Source of the DNA: Mangifera indica
Taxonomy: Eukaryota; Streptophyta; Magnoliopsida; Sapindales; Anacardiaceae
NCBI RefSeq assembly: GCF_011075055.1
Contig: NC_058139.1
Location: forward strand, 15,087,584 to 15,151,583
DNA length: 64,000 bases
Reading direction: 5' to 3'
This document shows, one piece after another, positions 1 to 11,300 of the stretch. A model generated the notes under the pieces. It made no database searches. It was not told the origin of the DNA and was given only the letters and a program-made list of their open reading frames with translations. A program made the translations under genes and the position numbers. Every line of letters begins with the position of its first letter. Position 1 is the stretch's first letter.

Positions 1-2738
1 CTGCCCTTTTTCTTGACATGCCTACCTCTAAGTATTCTTCAAGGTCTTCTAGTTGTGCATATATAAATATATATATTCTCATGCTTCAGTTATACACAAA
101 GTGCATGAAAAAAGGGGCATCGAAGCAAGAGGAAGATACCCAAGTGAAGCAACATAGGGGGAACAACCTTTTCTTTTACCCTTGTTTGTTACAACCCCAA
201 AAATCAAATCAACCAGCTTTCTTCTTCAACAAGCTTCAGCATTTCTTTCACCTAATTCTTTCTGTATTTACATTTAATTATTCATAATCCCTATCACATC
301 TCACATAATTGCTGGCATATATGTTAACACACGCTCCTTTTGCACGTGCGAATCTTTGCTTGTGTGGGGAATTTAGTTGATTGCATGTTTCTGAAAGTTG
401 GTCCCATGTCTTCTCTTTCATACATGGGACCTTTTCGATTATATGTAGGCAGAAAAGATTACCCTTCCGATCAATCTCATTTATTAAACACTTAACAAAA
501 CACGACACAAACATTATATTTCTTGTGAAACACACTAACCTTTTTTTTTTCTTTTTTCTTACAAGTTTGAAACTTCTGTCCCCTCTTCTTATTTTCTTTC
601 TCTATACTAATTGACTATATATAGCTATAATAATCAATCCCTAATTATCTACCGTGGTTAACAATGATCATCAACTATTGTTTCTCAATAATTATCAAAC
701 ACGTTTCCTTCTACATAGTTCACATTCTTTTCTTCTTTCAAATGTCTATTATTACAAAAGATTGAATAACGACAATCAGATAGATATACAAAATAATCAT
801 GATTATACGTGAGTCTTGCGAAATAGATGCTTTTCTCATGAAAGTAAAGCAGAAGGGAAAAAAAAAAAAAGTGAAAAGAGTCAGATTCAGTGAACAATAC
901 TTCATCTAATGTAAAGATATATGATTAATAAAGAAGGTTGAACGGAAGTCTCACGTGAGATAAATAATGACAGTGTTAATTTACAGACAAACATGGCAGA
1001 TAGACTAAATATAAAGAAGGTCTACCGAATTTATTTTTGCCTTAGAGTTGGCAGTAAAAAGCAATCTCTTCACTAACATTACAAACCGCATGCATTAAAC
1101 TTATACATGTTGTTTTCTTTAGTTAAATATTAAATTGAAAAGGGCAGGCTGGCTACTATATTTTTGCATTGAATTATCAGATAATTAGAGAGATTATAGA
1201 ACAAATTTAAAGAAGAAATAGATTAATACCTACTTAGAAAAGAAGCAAAAGAATGTACAGGATAGCTTGTCTTTGCTCTCCAAAGACGTGATTTTACAAC
1301 TTTAATATTTGCTCTTTTGTCTCCAATCTCTCACTTTCTTTATCTCTACTACGTGCAATTTTTCCTATATTCTTCTTTTGCCTTTTATTTTTTGAAACTA
1401 TTGCTATGATTATGGTATATATTAACAAAAAATGAAAGTGAATGGACAATCCATCGATCCCCTTCAAACTGTCAATACAAGTTTGAAACTATTATACTGA
1501 TCAAGCAAGTAAAACACTACCTCTAGTTTAATAAAGGGTCTCACAACTCATTTTTTTTATACGTGGAGTCTCACTTTTTGTCCCTTAAACTGTTTTTACC
1601 TACATTTGAAGCTTAAACATTAACATTCTTTTATTTACATTTGTTATGTGAAAGTTTTCAATGGATCTAACTGGTGTTTGGGTGCCATAATTTATCTCTA
1701 TGAGCCTCAATGTAACTTTCATCATTTATGTCAAAAGCAAAGTAGGGTAGGAGACTATATACAAAAAATAAATAAATAAATGCTTTTTAATTGTTTGCGA
1801 TTAGACAATCTTTCATTTTTACCCGTCATTAAAACAAGTAACAGTATTTCTAGAAGAGTTTTAAATGCACGAGGAAAATTAACGTAAACGTAGATTTTTA
1901 TTTGGAGGGAAGAAATTCAAGATTTCCGGTTGGGGCCAGAAATGAAGATGATGAAGGTTAGATAAGTTTCCCTTTTTAAAGAAAGAAGAATAAAAGTGGT
2001 TCTTCTGGCTTAAAGGTGGTGCAATATACCAAATAAATAAAAGTGGGTGGACTGGTTGGTTTAAAATTGTTGGGTTATTAAAAGAGACATAAGTAATGAG
2101 GTTACCATATCCAAGCAATTGGGTAAGAAAGATCTGTGCGATGTTAACTCCAAGTATGTTTGATTGAAGAAGACGCATGGTTTGTATACCTCATTAGCCT
2201 CGACAACCAAGCTCAAAATGGTTATGTATGCGGTCACTTCGAGCTGGAACTTCAATTAATTACTTATCTTCTTACCTAGCCAAGACAATAACCACACCAG
2301 TAGTACTTGAATTACTTAGACTAGATTAATATTTACTTTAAAACCTGTTGGATGCCAACCTTAGCTGTTCACCTTTTGTTGGAAATTTCCATGTAAGTGA
2401 TGATTTCTAAAGAAGGATCGTCAAGTTAAAAAAGAAAACTGGTGAGTACTAGTAATAGTGTTTGAAGTTAATGTAAAGAAAGAAATAGAGAGAACAAGCC
2501 ACGTAATAAAAAGAGGCGTGGAGATGTCGGCCACCCTGAAGACAAATCAAACCCAAGGGGGCCTCCTGTTGTTGTGTTGAAGTTGCTTGGTTGTTGGATT
2601 CCCCAGATCCATCGCTTCTCGCCCCGCACGTAGTGGTATATATTCATATAAATGATCTAACCTCGAGGGTAATAATTGCTTTGAATTAGCAGTTTCTACC
2701 TCCATCTTAAACACTTTTTTTTATTTTATCTGCTTCAA
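1..2738. promoter_or_regulatory. Gene-free upstream region of the Aux/IAA gene
   Basis: No credible coding sequence is visible here; the reading frames are short, AT-rich and resemble no protein I know. Candidate auxin response elements on the sequence are TGTCTC at 1318-1323, its reverse complement GAGACA at 2084-2089, and the high-affinity form TGTCGG at 2525-2530, about 220 bases before the coding start. Single hexamers occur by chance in a region this long, so only the proximal TGTCGG is of real interest. Long poly-purine and poly-pyrimidine stretches precede the gene. Confidence 0.4.
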
Positions 2739-2771
2739 ATGGGAAGAGATAATGGAGCAACAGCTAGCTGA
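2739..2771 (+). other. Short upstream ORF overlapping the Aux/IAA start
   Basis: An ATG 13 bases before the chosen Aux/IAA start opens a 10-codon frame, [10 protein letters not shown] then TGA, that overlaps the main ATG in a different frame. It could act as a translational uORF. Its first residues MGR are also the usual N-terminus of IAA20/IAA30 proteins, so it may instead be the old start separated from the main frame by a small indel. Confidence 0.5.
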
Positions 2772-3764
2772 TTATTCATGTTCGTCATCTATAGATAGTA
2801 GCAACCACCCTCCTTTCCCATCTTCTACTGGTGGTGCATCTTCTTCTTCTTCTTCTTCTTCTTCACCTTCTTCATTGGGTGTTTCAAGTAATATTAATAA
2901 TATTAGAAGAGATTTGAGCACAGATCTAAGGTTAGGCCTCAGCATCGCACCCTCTACCATCCAGAATATTGACGATTCTTCAACTTCAAATCAAAGGTAA
3001 TTTGTTCAATTTTCCTATTAATACTCCATCAATCTTCTAATTACACGTTTTCCTTTTATTAACCTACAGAACCAGATGCCATTAAACACATAGTTCTTAA
3101 TTTCTTTCTCCCTAAGTTAACTAGATCATATCCACATTTACTATTATTGCATCTGACATCCAATGATCATTTAGGGTTGAGGGGTTTAACTGGCGGCCAA
3201 TCAAACCACTGTTAAGCAGTGAACTTGCTGATAATTATGTGGAGTTGCGGGTGCAGCAGCAGCGCCATGAAAATACATCTTTGTTTATGAAGGTTTACAT
3301 GGATGGAATACCAATTGGAAGAAAACTGGATTTATATGCACATCATGGTTACAGCGCATTAATATCAACGCTTGCACACATGTTTAAGACCACCATTCTC
3401 TGTATGTATTGTATTTTCACTTGAGCAATAAAAAGGTGAAGAAAAACATACAAATTGATGATGATGAGGAGATTGAGGTTTTTAATATAATTTTTACAGG
3501 CCCTGACAATGATGGTGTTCATTGGAATATTGAGAAACGCCATGTATTGACTTATGAAGACAAAGAAGGAGACTGGATGTTGGTTGGAGATGTTCCTTGG
3601 GAGTAAGTAGTATGCATATGAATTAAGCATTTCTTAGATAAATAATAACATATCGTGTTAAGGCTTTTAATAATTGGATTTTTTTTTTTCCTTACCATTT
3701 TGGATGTAGGATGTTCCTTACCAATGTGAAAAGACTAAAGATAAGGAGAGCAGACAGGTGCTAG
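2752..3764 (+). CDS. IAA20/IAA30-like: Non-canonical Aux/IAA repressor, IAA20/IAA30 type (4 exons)
   Basis: Exons 2752-2996, 3175-3401, 3500-3602 and 3710-3764, all with GT-AG introns, join into 209 codons ending in TAG. The protein has a Ser-rich N-terminus (residues about 10-50), an EAR-type repression motif LRLGL at 59-63 (recruits TOPLESS corepressors), and a C-terminal PB1 domain: [17 protein letters not shown] around 119-135 with the invariant Lys121, and the acidic half [15 protein letters not shown] around 180-194. Domain II, the GWPPV degron bound by TIR1/AFB, is absent; the matching stretch reads GFNWRPIKP (85-93). This architecture defines the long-lived IAA20/IAA30/IAA31 class, nuclear repressors of ARF factors. 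The start at 2752 is the first ATG in frame; an out-of-frame ATG lies at 2739. No gene neighbours share its transcription unit. Identity is certain at family level; the exact orthologue is inferred. Confidence 0.93.
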
Positions 3765-4027
3765 GTAGCTTAGGTTGTACATGAATTATGTTGATTCCTT
3801 GAACACCTTCATCTATTGTTATTGGTGGATATCATGATGATTTGATGGATTCCAATGAATTAAACATATATTGTACAGTAGTCTGCGTACACCAATTAAT
3901 GAAATATATCTGAAGTACTTGTTTATTCATTTAAAATTTTCATTACTGAGGACTGTGATATATATGTATTCGGTATATATACCTCCATTCTTTTAATATG
4001 TAAAAATATTCATCAGAGCATATGGTG
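3765..4027. other. 3' UTR and downstream sequence of the Aux/IAA gene
   Basis: AT-rich sequence after the stop codon, with an AATGAAAT stretch near 3897 that could serve as a polyadenylation signal. Nothing else is seen before the transposon-derived sequence that begins at about 4028. Confidence 0.35.
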
Positions 4028-4615
4028 TAGACATATCAATGGGCAGGCTGGCTCTGCCTTGGGCCATTAGACTCATGGCTAGTATAGTAACGGGTCTTTA
4101 AGTTAGACCGGTTCATGGATTTTTAAAAACCCGATCGTATATATATAAAATCAGATTTTAATCAGATGGCTTATTTAAATAATTTTTTAAATTTAATTAA
4201 AATTTTTAAATATAAATTATTTTTTAATTATTAAAACCAAAACAGTATCTAGAATATTTTATTTATAATCATTCATTGGTGACGGAAGAATAACGTAGTT
4301 ACATGAGTAAAAATATTAGAAGTTTATAACATAGTACAAATAAATTAATTTACATACTGTATAATTACAAATATAAACAAATCTACTCGTCCTTAACATT
4401 CAAATTTCTGAATTAATTTGACATTGAATCCATTTGTAATATTTTGTAATGATAAAATACAAATAAAAAGGAAATTATAAACACAAAGAATTATTATTTA
4501 TGAATTTAGACAGTTTTCGAAAGAGAGTTGATGAGAGAAAATGAGATTGAGAATATAATGAAAGAATTTAGATTAAAAAATTGAGAGATTTGTAAATAAA
4601 ATTGGAAATGTAAAT
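4028..4615. mobile_element. Truncated hAT-like non-autonomous element
   Basis: This region is a diverged relative of the complete element at 36104-36872. It shares the terminal motif (TCAATGGGC followed by CTTGGGCC), the block around 4320-4370 (TAACATAGTACAAATAAATT against TAACATAGTGCAAATAAATT at about 36411), and the GAGAAAATGAGATT block near 4534. The right terminal repeat is missing; gypsy integrase sequence begins soon after 4620. No coding capacity. Confidence 0.6.
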
Positions 4616-4665
4616 AATTGAAATTCCCTCTCTATTATTATTTTAACAGTTAATCTTTTAATCCT

Positions 4666-5500
4666 ATTTAAAGCTTGTTGGAGATGAAGTTGCAATATTT
4701 GAATGACATTCTCCTTGGAGCGCATAAAATTGTCCACCTCTTCCACGTGAGAATCATTAGGAAAATACGACAAATAAATAAGAGGTGGGTATCCATAGAG
4801 AGTTTCGAAAGGAGAGATTTTGATTCTTGAATGATAAGATATGTTGTACCAAAATTTTGCTAGTGACAGCCACTGCATCCAAGTATGTGTTAACTCCTCT
4901 GCCATACATCTCAAATAATTCTCCAAACATATATTAAAGACTTCTGTTTGGCCATCCATTTGAGGTAGTAAGCCATTGATAATTATAGCCCTAACACCCA
5001 ATAACTTGAATAACTCCTACCAAAACTTGCTAACAAAAATTGCCCCTCTATCACTTGTTATTGTATTTGGCATACCACATAACTTGTAACTATTGTTTAG
5101 GAATGCTTAAGCCACAATTGTAACTGAAAATGGATGGCTCATTCCCATGAAATGTGAATACTTCGTGAGCCTGTCTACCACAACCATAATGGTTGTCTTG
5201 TCTCGATATTTAAGGAGTCTTTCAATGAAATCTAAGGTGATGTCCGTAAAGACCCTTGTTGGTATTGGTAAAGATTGAAGGAGTTTGAGATAAGCTACAT
5301 TTTATAGCTTAAACCTTTGGCAAACAAAAGATCTTCTCACAAAATTCCTTGCATCTCACTAAAGACCTTTCCAATATATTGTAGAAGTCAGTCTCTTAGT
5401 TGTAATGTTGTCTCTAGAGTGGACTCCTATAGTAGAATTATGGAAGGGGGAGATTAATAATATCTTGCCTCAAATAATGATCTTTTCCTGCAATATACCT
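4666..5500 (-). pseudogene. Gypsy integrase remnant
   Basis: Minus-strand translation gives the integrase core. TSDRGAIFVSKFW lies at about 5060-5015, with the Asp of the second catalytic position. A continuous frame at 5001-4573 opens on GLLPQMDGQTE, where Gln-Thr-Glu carries the third catalytic residue, and continues through FWYNISYHSRIKISPFETLYG, the usual C-terminal part of plant gypsy integrases. Homology fades after about 4666. Upstream pieces near 5160-5300 are frame-broken. Non-functional. Confidence 0.8.
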
Positions 5501-5689
5501 CCCCTATCTTCTGAGCTTCCCTTGCTGCCAAGAGTAAACATCATATGCATTAGGATCCTACTGCTTTACTACAGTAATGGCTTAGAGTTGTTCATCCTTA
5601 TTCCATGATTCTTTTACCCTTTTGAGTAAATTAGATGGTAATAATGAACAATGAGGCTATTAAATTCCATACAAAGAAGTTTGGACAGT

Positions 5690-6830
5690 GCATCAATTGT
5701 TAGGTTCTCCTTCCTTCTATTGTAAATAATATCATAATTGTATTGCATAAGTTTGGCCACCTAAGCCTTTTTTGATGGTATAGTATCTTTAAGCTCTAGT
5801 GATCTATTTTAACAGTAAAGTGTTTATTTATCAGGAATGATTCCCACTTTTTAATAGCAAATAAAATGACTAGCATCTTTTTTTCATAAATTGATAGCAA
5901 CAGATTCCTTGGGGACAAAGTCTTACTAATATATGTAATAAGGTGTCCTTCCTACATTAGGATAACTTCTATCCCATTCCCACATGCATATTCTATAAAG
6001 AATTCCTTGGAAAATTTTGGTAAAGTTAGAACATATGTGGTGGTCATTGCCTTTTTAAGTTGTTCAAAGGAATCTTGAGTTGCATTATCCTATTGGAATG
6101 TGTCTTTTTTAAGCAATTCGATTAGAGGTCTTGCCAACAACCCATAACCCTTGACAACCTTTCTAAAATTATTAGTTAATCCCAAAAACTCCTAAGCTAT
6201 TTTATTGTTATCAGAATGGACTACTCTTTTACTGCTTTAATGTTTTCTACATTAGTTTGCACCCCTACTGAACTGATGATATGTCTTAGGTATACAGTTT
6301 ATGCAATGCCAAATGAAAATTTGCTCTTTTTTTGCAAATAGCTTGTTGCTCCTCAATTTCATTAGAATATTTCCCAAATATTCCTCTTTACTTTTCTTAT
6401 AGATTAAAATATTGTTGAAAAATGTTAGCACAAATTTCCTTAACTAGTTTTTAAAAACAAAGTTCATCAAGTCTTGAAATGTTGAGGGTTCATTTGTTAA
6501 CCCCAAGGGCATGACAAAAAATTTGTAAGACCCTTCATGAGTTTTAAATGTTGTTTTATTAATAGATACAGGGTGCATCCGTATTTGCTAGTAACCTAAC
6601 TTTAAATCAATTTTAGAAAAAATCTTTGTCGTACCCCCTTCCCCAACTCTTCTAATAGCTCTTCAATCACAGGTATGGGATATTTGTTTGTAATTGTTGC
6701 TTTGTTCAATCTCCTATAATCAAAACAAAACCTCTAAGAACCATTATTCTTCTTGACCAAAACAGTGAGACTTGAGTAAGGGCTACTACTAGCCCTAATA
6801 ATGCATGCTTCAAACATCTCTTTCACCATT
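5690..6830 (-). pseudogene. Gypsy reverse transcriptase / RNase H remnant
   Basis: Recognisable minus-strand pieces are SSLTVLVKKNNGS followed after a stop by [20 protein letters not shown] (about 6780-6650, the RT fingers), and [13 protein letters not shown] (about 6515-6477) leading to FVLTFFNNILIY (about 6440-6405). The catalytic YxDD box is changed to FFNN, so even without its stop codons the enzyme would be dead. RNase H-like sequence continues in broken frames down to about 5690. Confidence 0.8.
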
Positions 6831-7013
6831 TACTCCATAATATCTTTTTGCAAGTTGTTGTATCTATAACAAGTTGTGTTCCTTCTTTCAATGCAATTTT
6901 ATGACCTTGCTCTCTTGATAGTGGCAAACCATCTTGCTCCTTGAAGACATCACTGAACTTTTGTAACAAAACTTTAATTCTATCTATTCTCTTTTACCTA
7001 TTTCCTTAGCAAA

Positions 7014-7547
7014 TTACAATATCATCAGCTCTCCTTTTCCAGGTTGCACTATTACTGGTATGGAAGCTAATCGCTGATCTTTTCTTAGTAACTTAAGTAA
7101 TTTAATATGATCAATGATTACCATGCAACTGCTTTTGCTGCCTTGTAACACCTTTCGTTGTCCATCCAACGTGAAAACCATTTTAAGTTCTTCAAAGTTC
7201 CATAATATGAAGCCCAAGGTGGCCAATCATTGGGCTCCCAAAATAAGATCATTGTTGTCTAATGGCAACACATAAGCATCCACCTAGAACATCTATCCCT
7301 ACACTCTTCATTTGAAAATCTCACAGACCAAATTACACAACAACTTCTGGCCATTAGCCACCAAGACTTTGGCACCCTTCATAGGTTTCAATAAACACCC
7401 CAATCGATAGACAGTCTTCTCATTTCTGAAATTGTAGGTGTTGTTAGAGTCTACTAAGATAAAAATAGGTTTCCTTCCATAAGTTCCATGCAACCTCATC
7501 ACCCTAGGGTTAACCATCCTATTAAGAGCATTCAAAAACAAATGCAT
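7014..7547 (-). pseudogene. Gypsy aspartic protease and protease-RT linker remnant
   Basis: The frame at 7547-7308 holds a degenerate protease: PIFILVDSNNTYNF matches the retropepsin active-site region, with Ser-Asn in place of the usual Ser-Gly, followed by VANGQKLLCN, typical of the flap region. The frame at 7226-7014 (DGQRKVLQGSKS) matches the linker before RT in plant gypsy polyproteins. Frame breaks separate the two parts. Confidence 0.7.
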
Positions 7548-7622
7548 TAAACTCAGCTACTCTTGTCTTTCCTTTTGGGTTATTTCTAATTCTTCCTCTT
7601 CTCTAATGTCGACTTTGAGTTG

Positions 7623-7790
7623 CTAGGTGTATAGTTTTTTCTTCTTGCATTTATGCTCAAAAGCATACTTCTCATTGCACCAAAAACAAAGACCTTTGGC
7701 ATTTCTCTCATCAAATTCTTTGCTAGCCAAAGCCTTGTTAGTTCTTGGTAGAATTAATGGTTGTATTTTGCGTAAATTAGAAGTGGGCAA
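7623..7790 (-). pseudogene. Gypsy gag C-terminal part with zinc knuckle
   Basis: Minus-strand translation LPTSNLRKIQPLILP, then FDERNAKGLCFWCNEKYAFEHKC, contains a CCHC-type zinc knuckle (C-x2-C-x4-[F]-x3-H-x-C spacing as in plant gypsy gag). It is cut at 7793 by the start of the nested LTR element and continues at 13781 on the other side. Confidence 0.8.
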
Positions 7791-7793
7791 CAA

Positions 7794-8295
7794 TGTTAGA
7801 AATTTCTTGACATAGGCTAACATTAAGTTTGATTTTGGTTTAATAAAAATGGGTAATTGAATAGTCCAATGTTAGTTTATAAATGGACTTAAATGATCAA
7901 TAAAGATAAGTCTAATACACTTAAAAGTTATAATTTGAGTAGACAGCAAAAGTGTAAGCCTTGAGGTTTATTGGACCTTGATTGGGGGGAGGGAGGGTCA
8001 ATTAACCTACTATAAATTGGCTAGGTCCCTTCTTCAAAACCTAATGCAGTATACCTTACCCATACAAAGTTGTCATTCAAGTAGGTTTTTAGAATAGAAG
8101 ACTAAGTCACGTTGTGCAGTGATCTTGACAGGTAATTTCAGGTGATTCATAAAGGTTTTATGTATTCAGATTGCATGGCGATCCAGGTAATCCTAAAACC
8201 CTAAAGTTTAATTCAACATTTTATAATTTGGCGTAGATTTTGTGGAATATAATTGATTTATTTATTTATTCAAGTTCATATAAATAAATCTTACA
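7794..8295 (+). repeat. 5' LTR of the nested LARD-like element
   Basis: A 502-base LTR with TG...CA ends. It matches 13271-13775 over its whole length, for example the shared GATTTTGGTTTAATAAAA near the start and ATAAATAAATCTTACA at the end. Confidence 0.88.
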
Positions 8296-8297
8296 TG

Positions 8298-8309
8298 TGG
8301 TATCAGAGT
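8298..8309 (+). other. Primer-binding site (initiator tRNA-Met)
   Basis: TGGTATCAGAGT directly follows the 5' LTR after a 2-base spacer. It matches the 3' end complement of plant initiator tRNA-Met used by many LTR elements (TGGTATCAGAGC) in 11 of 12 positions. Confidence 0.85.
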
Positions 8310-11300
8310 AATACACATTAGGTTATGAAATCTGAATTCAGGAATTAAACCTTGAAATTATATTTTGAAAACCCTAAATCTAGTGTTTTAAAATTTTTTT
8401 AATTATTGTCTTTAATAATTCTAATTCTGAATTAGGGTTTTTGAATTAGAATTAAGGCTTAAATTTTTTTATTTAGGGATTGATTTAATTTCAAGATTAG
8501 GGTTTAATTGAAATTCTATTAAGGCTTAAAGTTTATTTAATCTGAAAATTTTTGAAACTAAAACCATAATTATACAATTTGAAATTATGGATTGATAATT
8601 CTGAATTAGGAATTAAAATTAGAAATTAGGGTTTTAAGCATAAATTAGGGTTTTGGTTGATTTGGAATTTGGGATTGAAATTGAAATCAGGGTTTTGCAT
8701 TAAATTGAATTATATGTTTTTTTTTAATTGATGAATTAAAACCTGGCAAAATGGATTTTAGAATCCCAAATTATAGCCTCTCTGATCTGTCGTGATTAGC
8801 AGCAATTGCTATGACGGAATCGCTTGAACCTTGGTCAGCCAATGTCAAGAACTTGTGCCTAGTAAAAACACCAACATCATGAACCCAAATAGTGATTGAA
8901 GAAGGCAAAATAAGGCTTATTGGCATCACCATTTCTTCCTTGATTTGTTGTGCTTACTGACCAAAATTCGATGAATTAATCCGTCGATATCAATAACATA
9001 TAGGTGACCATTAAAATCCTTATAATATTAGATGGAGTAGTTGAATGGAGATCGGAGATTGTGACATCGAAATGAAGAATTTCATAACGTAGGGTTTTTG
9101 TAAATTGTCGTCCAACCGTGTTGGAAAAACCCATGGATTTGACCTGCTAATTCAAATAGGTTAAGTCATCCCTGTAAAGTCAAATTGGGTTAGATTTGGC
9201 CCAATGATCTAACTCGAGTATTATTGAACCCAACATGGGGCGCGTGTGTCCACGTACTAAACCAAGCCTTATTTGTGAAAGTGTCATACGTGAAGCGCCT
9301 GCATCCAAATTAGGCACATGCAAAGCCTATGGAAACTTTATATCCATGTGAGGAAGTGTATGTCCATTGTATCTAGCATCTAGAGCATGTCTAGAGGCAT
9401 GTGTAAGAGCATGAACTATAGTGGAAACATGTGACAATCTTCTAGAAGTGCGTGAAACTGTTCTAGTGACCCGTGAGGCATGTGAACACTACTGGATAAG
9501 CGTGATAAGCATAAATGTGTTCTAGAGACGCGTTCAGTGCATAAGATCATTTATTTAGTGCTTTGGCAATCCTTGAAGGCAAGTATAGGCTTATGGTGGG
9601 CATAAGTAGCATGTAGAGTCTTCCAAAATGTGTTAATGCTTGTAAATAGTACATAATCTAGGTTTTAGTAGGTGTATGTGCATGCACAAATGATTATTTG
9701 GACATATTAGTGTGTGTGAGCATGTAATATGGTTTTAAAGTTATCATAGGAAATGTAAGTAGATCATATTAAAGGTTTGAGGATACACATTTGAACTCGT
9801 GAAAGACAAGCAACAATCCATAACGTGCATAAAGGACTTATGATAATATATAAATAGCTTGTGGTGACATATAAAGACATATTAGACACCTTATAAGTCT
9901 CCATTTGAAGATGAATTGAATTCTAGGTTAAGTATTGTGGCATAAAATACTCCCGTAAAGTAAAGATTATTGTTCATTAGGTTAGATACAATAATTTTAA
10001 GGAAAGATTGTCAGAGACAATAAGGTAATGCGTCTCATAAAATTTTATTAAAGACAATAATATTAAGTATCATTAGAATATTTTGTGAGTTTTCATGATG
10101 TTAACCACCAAAGTGGTATATTGTTGAGACTCACAAAATTTTCGTTCAGTGATGATACATTATTCAGTTTTAATGCATAAAGTTAATTTTGGAGATGCAC
10201 TAGTCATGAAAAATTCAATACACCTAAAGATGGTTGACATGTGTTTTCCTATTAAGTGGAGGAGGAACAATGGTTTAGAAAGTTTTATCTATCCAAAGGT
10301 GATATTTCTTTTGAAAATCATATGTTCTAAAGGTCCTCATAAGGCTTTAACCTTGTGTTTGAGATCCTAATAGCATGTCATTTTTTTGCTCAAAGGTGAT
10401 TTAATGATGATGCACTAGGAATCCTTATAAAGTGTAGCTTACAGTTGTAAAGTTACCTTAATTATTGCCCAATACGAATTTATTGCAATACTTAATTAAG
10501 ATTATCACAGATAATTCAGTGACATATCTCATGAAATCTTAATTTTGGCAATATTATTTAGTCTCAATAGAAGTTATTATAAGTTATCGGAATGTTCAAT
10601 CGCCAAAATGATGCATTCATTGAAGCTTGCGAAATTTCTATATTCGATAAAAGAGACATTCTTCAATTGACACATACAATTTTTTGCCCAAAGGTAGTTA
10701 TTGTGTGTTAAAATTAATGGTTTCATAAGGTGTTTGTAGAATTACATTAGTCATGAAAAATTCAATTCACCTAGAGGTAGTTGTGATTTTTCAATTGACA
10801 TATGTTTTTCCTATTAGTGTGAAAAAGAGTAGTAATCTAGGGGGTTTATCTACCCAAAGGTGATGAACTTTTTAAAAGTTATTTGTTCTTCATATTTGTA
10901 ACCTTATGCTTAAGGACCCTAATTGCATGTTATATTCTCTACCCAAAGGTGATTATATGATGATGCACCTGGAAACCTCGTGGATAATAGCTTATAAGGT
11001 TTTCAAGCTATTTATTGCCAATGATATTGCTTATTGCATCCCATCTTTAATAAAATCTATTGTTGTGAACAATAATGATAATGTCGCAATAGAGGTCCCA
11101 ACTAACTCTAACTCTAGAGAGTTAGAGATAAGATTTGAATTTGCACTACTAATTAAGGATATAGTTTTGGCCTAGCGAGTTGATGAACCACCTAAACCCA
11201 AAATAATAGCTCCGTGGATAAAAAGATTTCTATGTTAAGTGAGAGAAACCCATTAAGTTAAGGTTACATGTCATAAGGAATCTCTTGTCAATTACCTCAT

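Noticed and set aside
3349..3630. 93-codon minus-strand frame across the Aux/IAA exons
   Set aside because: Antisense shadow of exons 2 and 3 of the Aux/IAA gene.
10906..11175. 89-codon frame in the LARD interior as a retained gag gene
   Set aside because: No gag, protease or zinc-knuckle pattern could be recognised, and flanking frames are closed.
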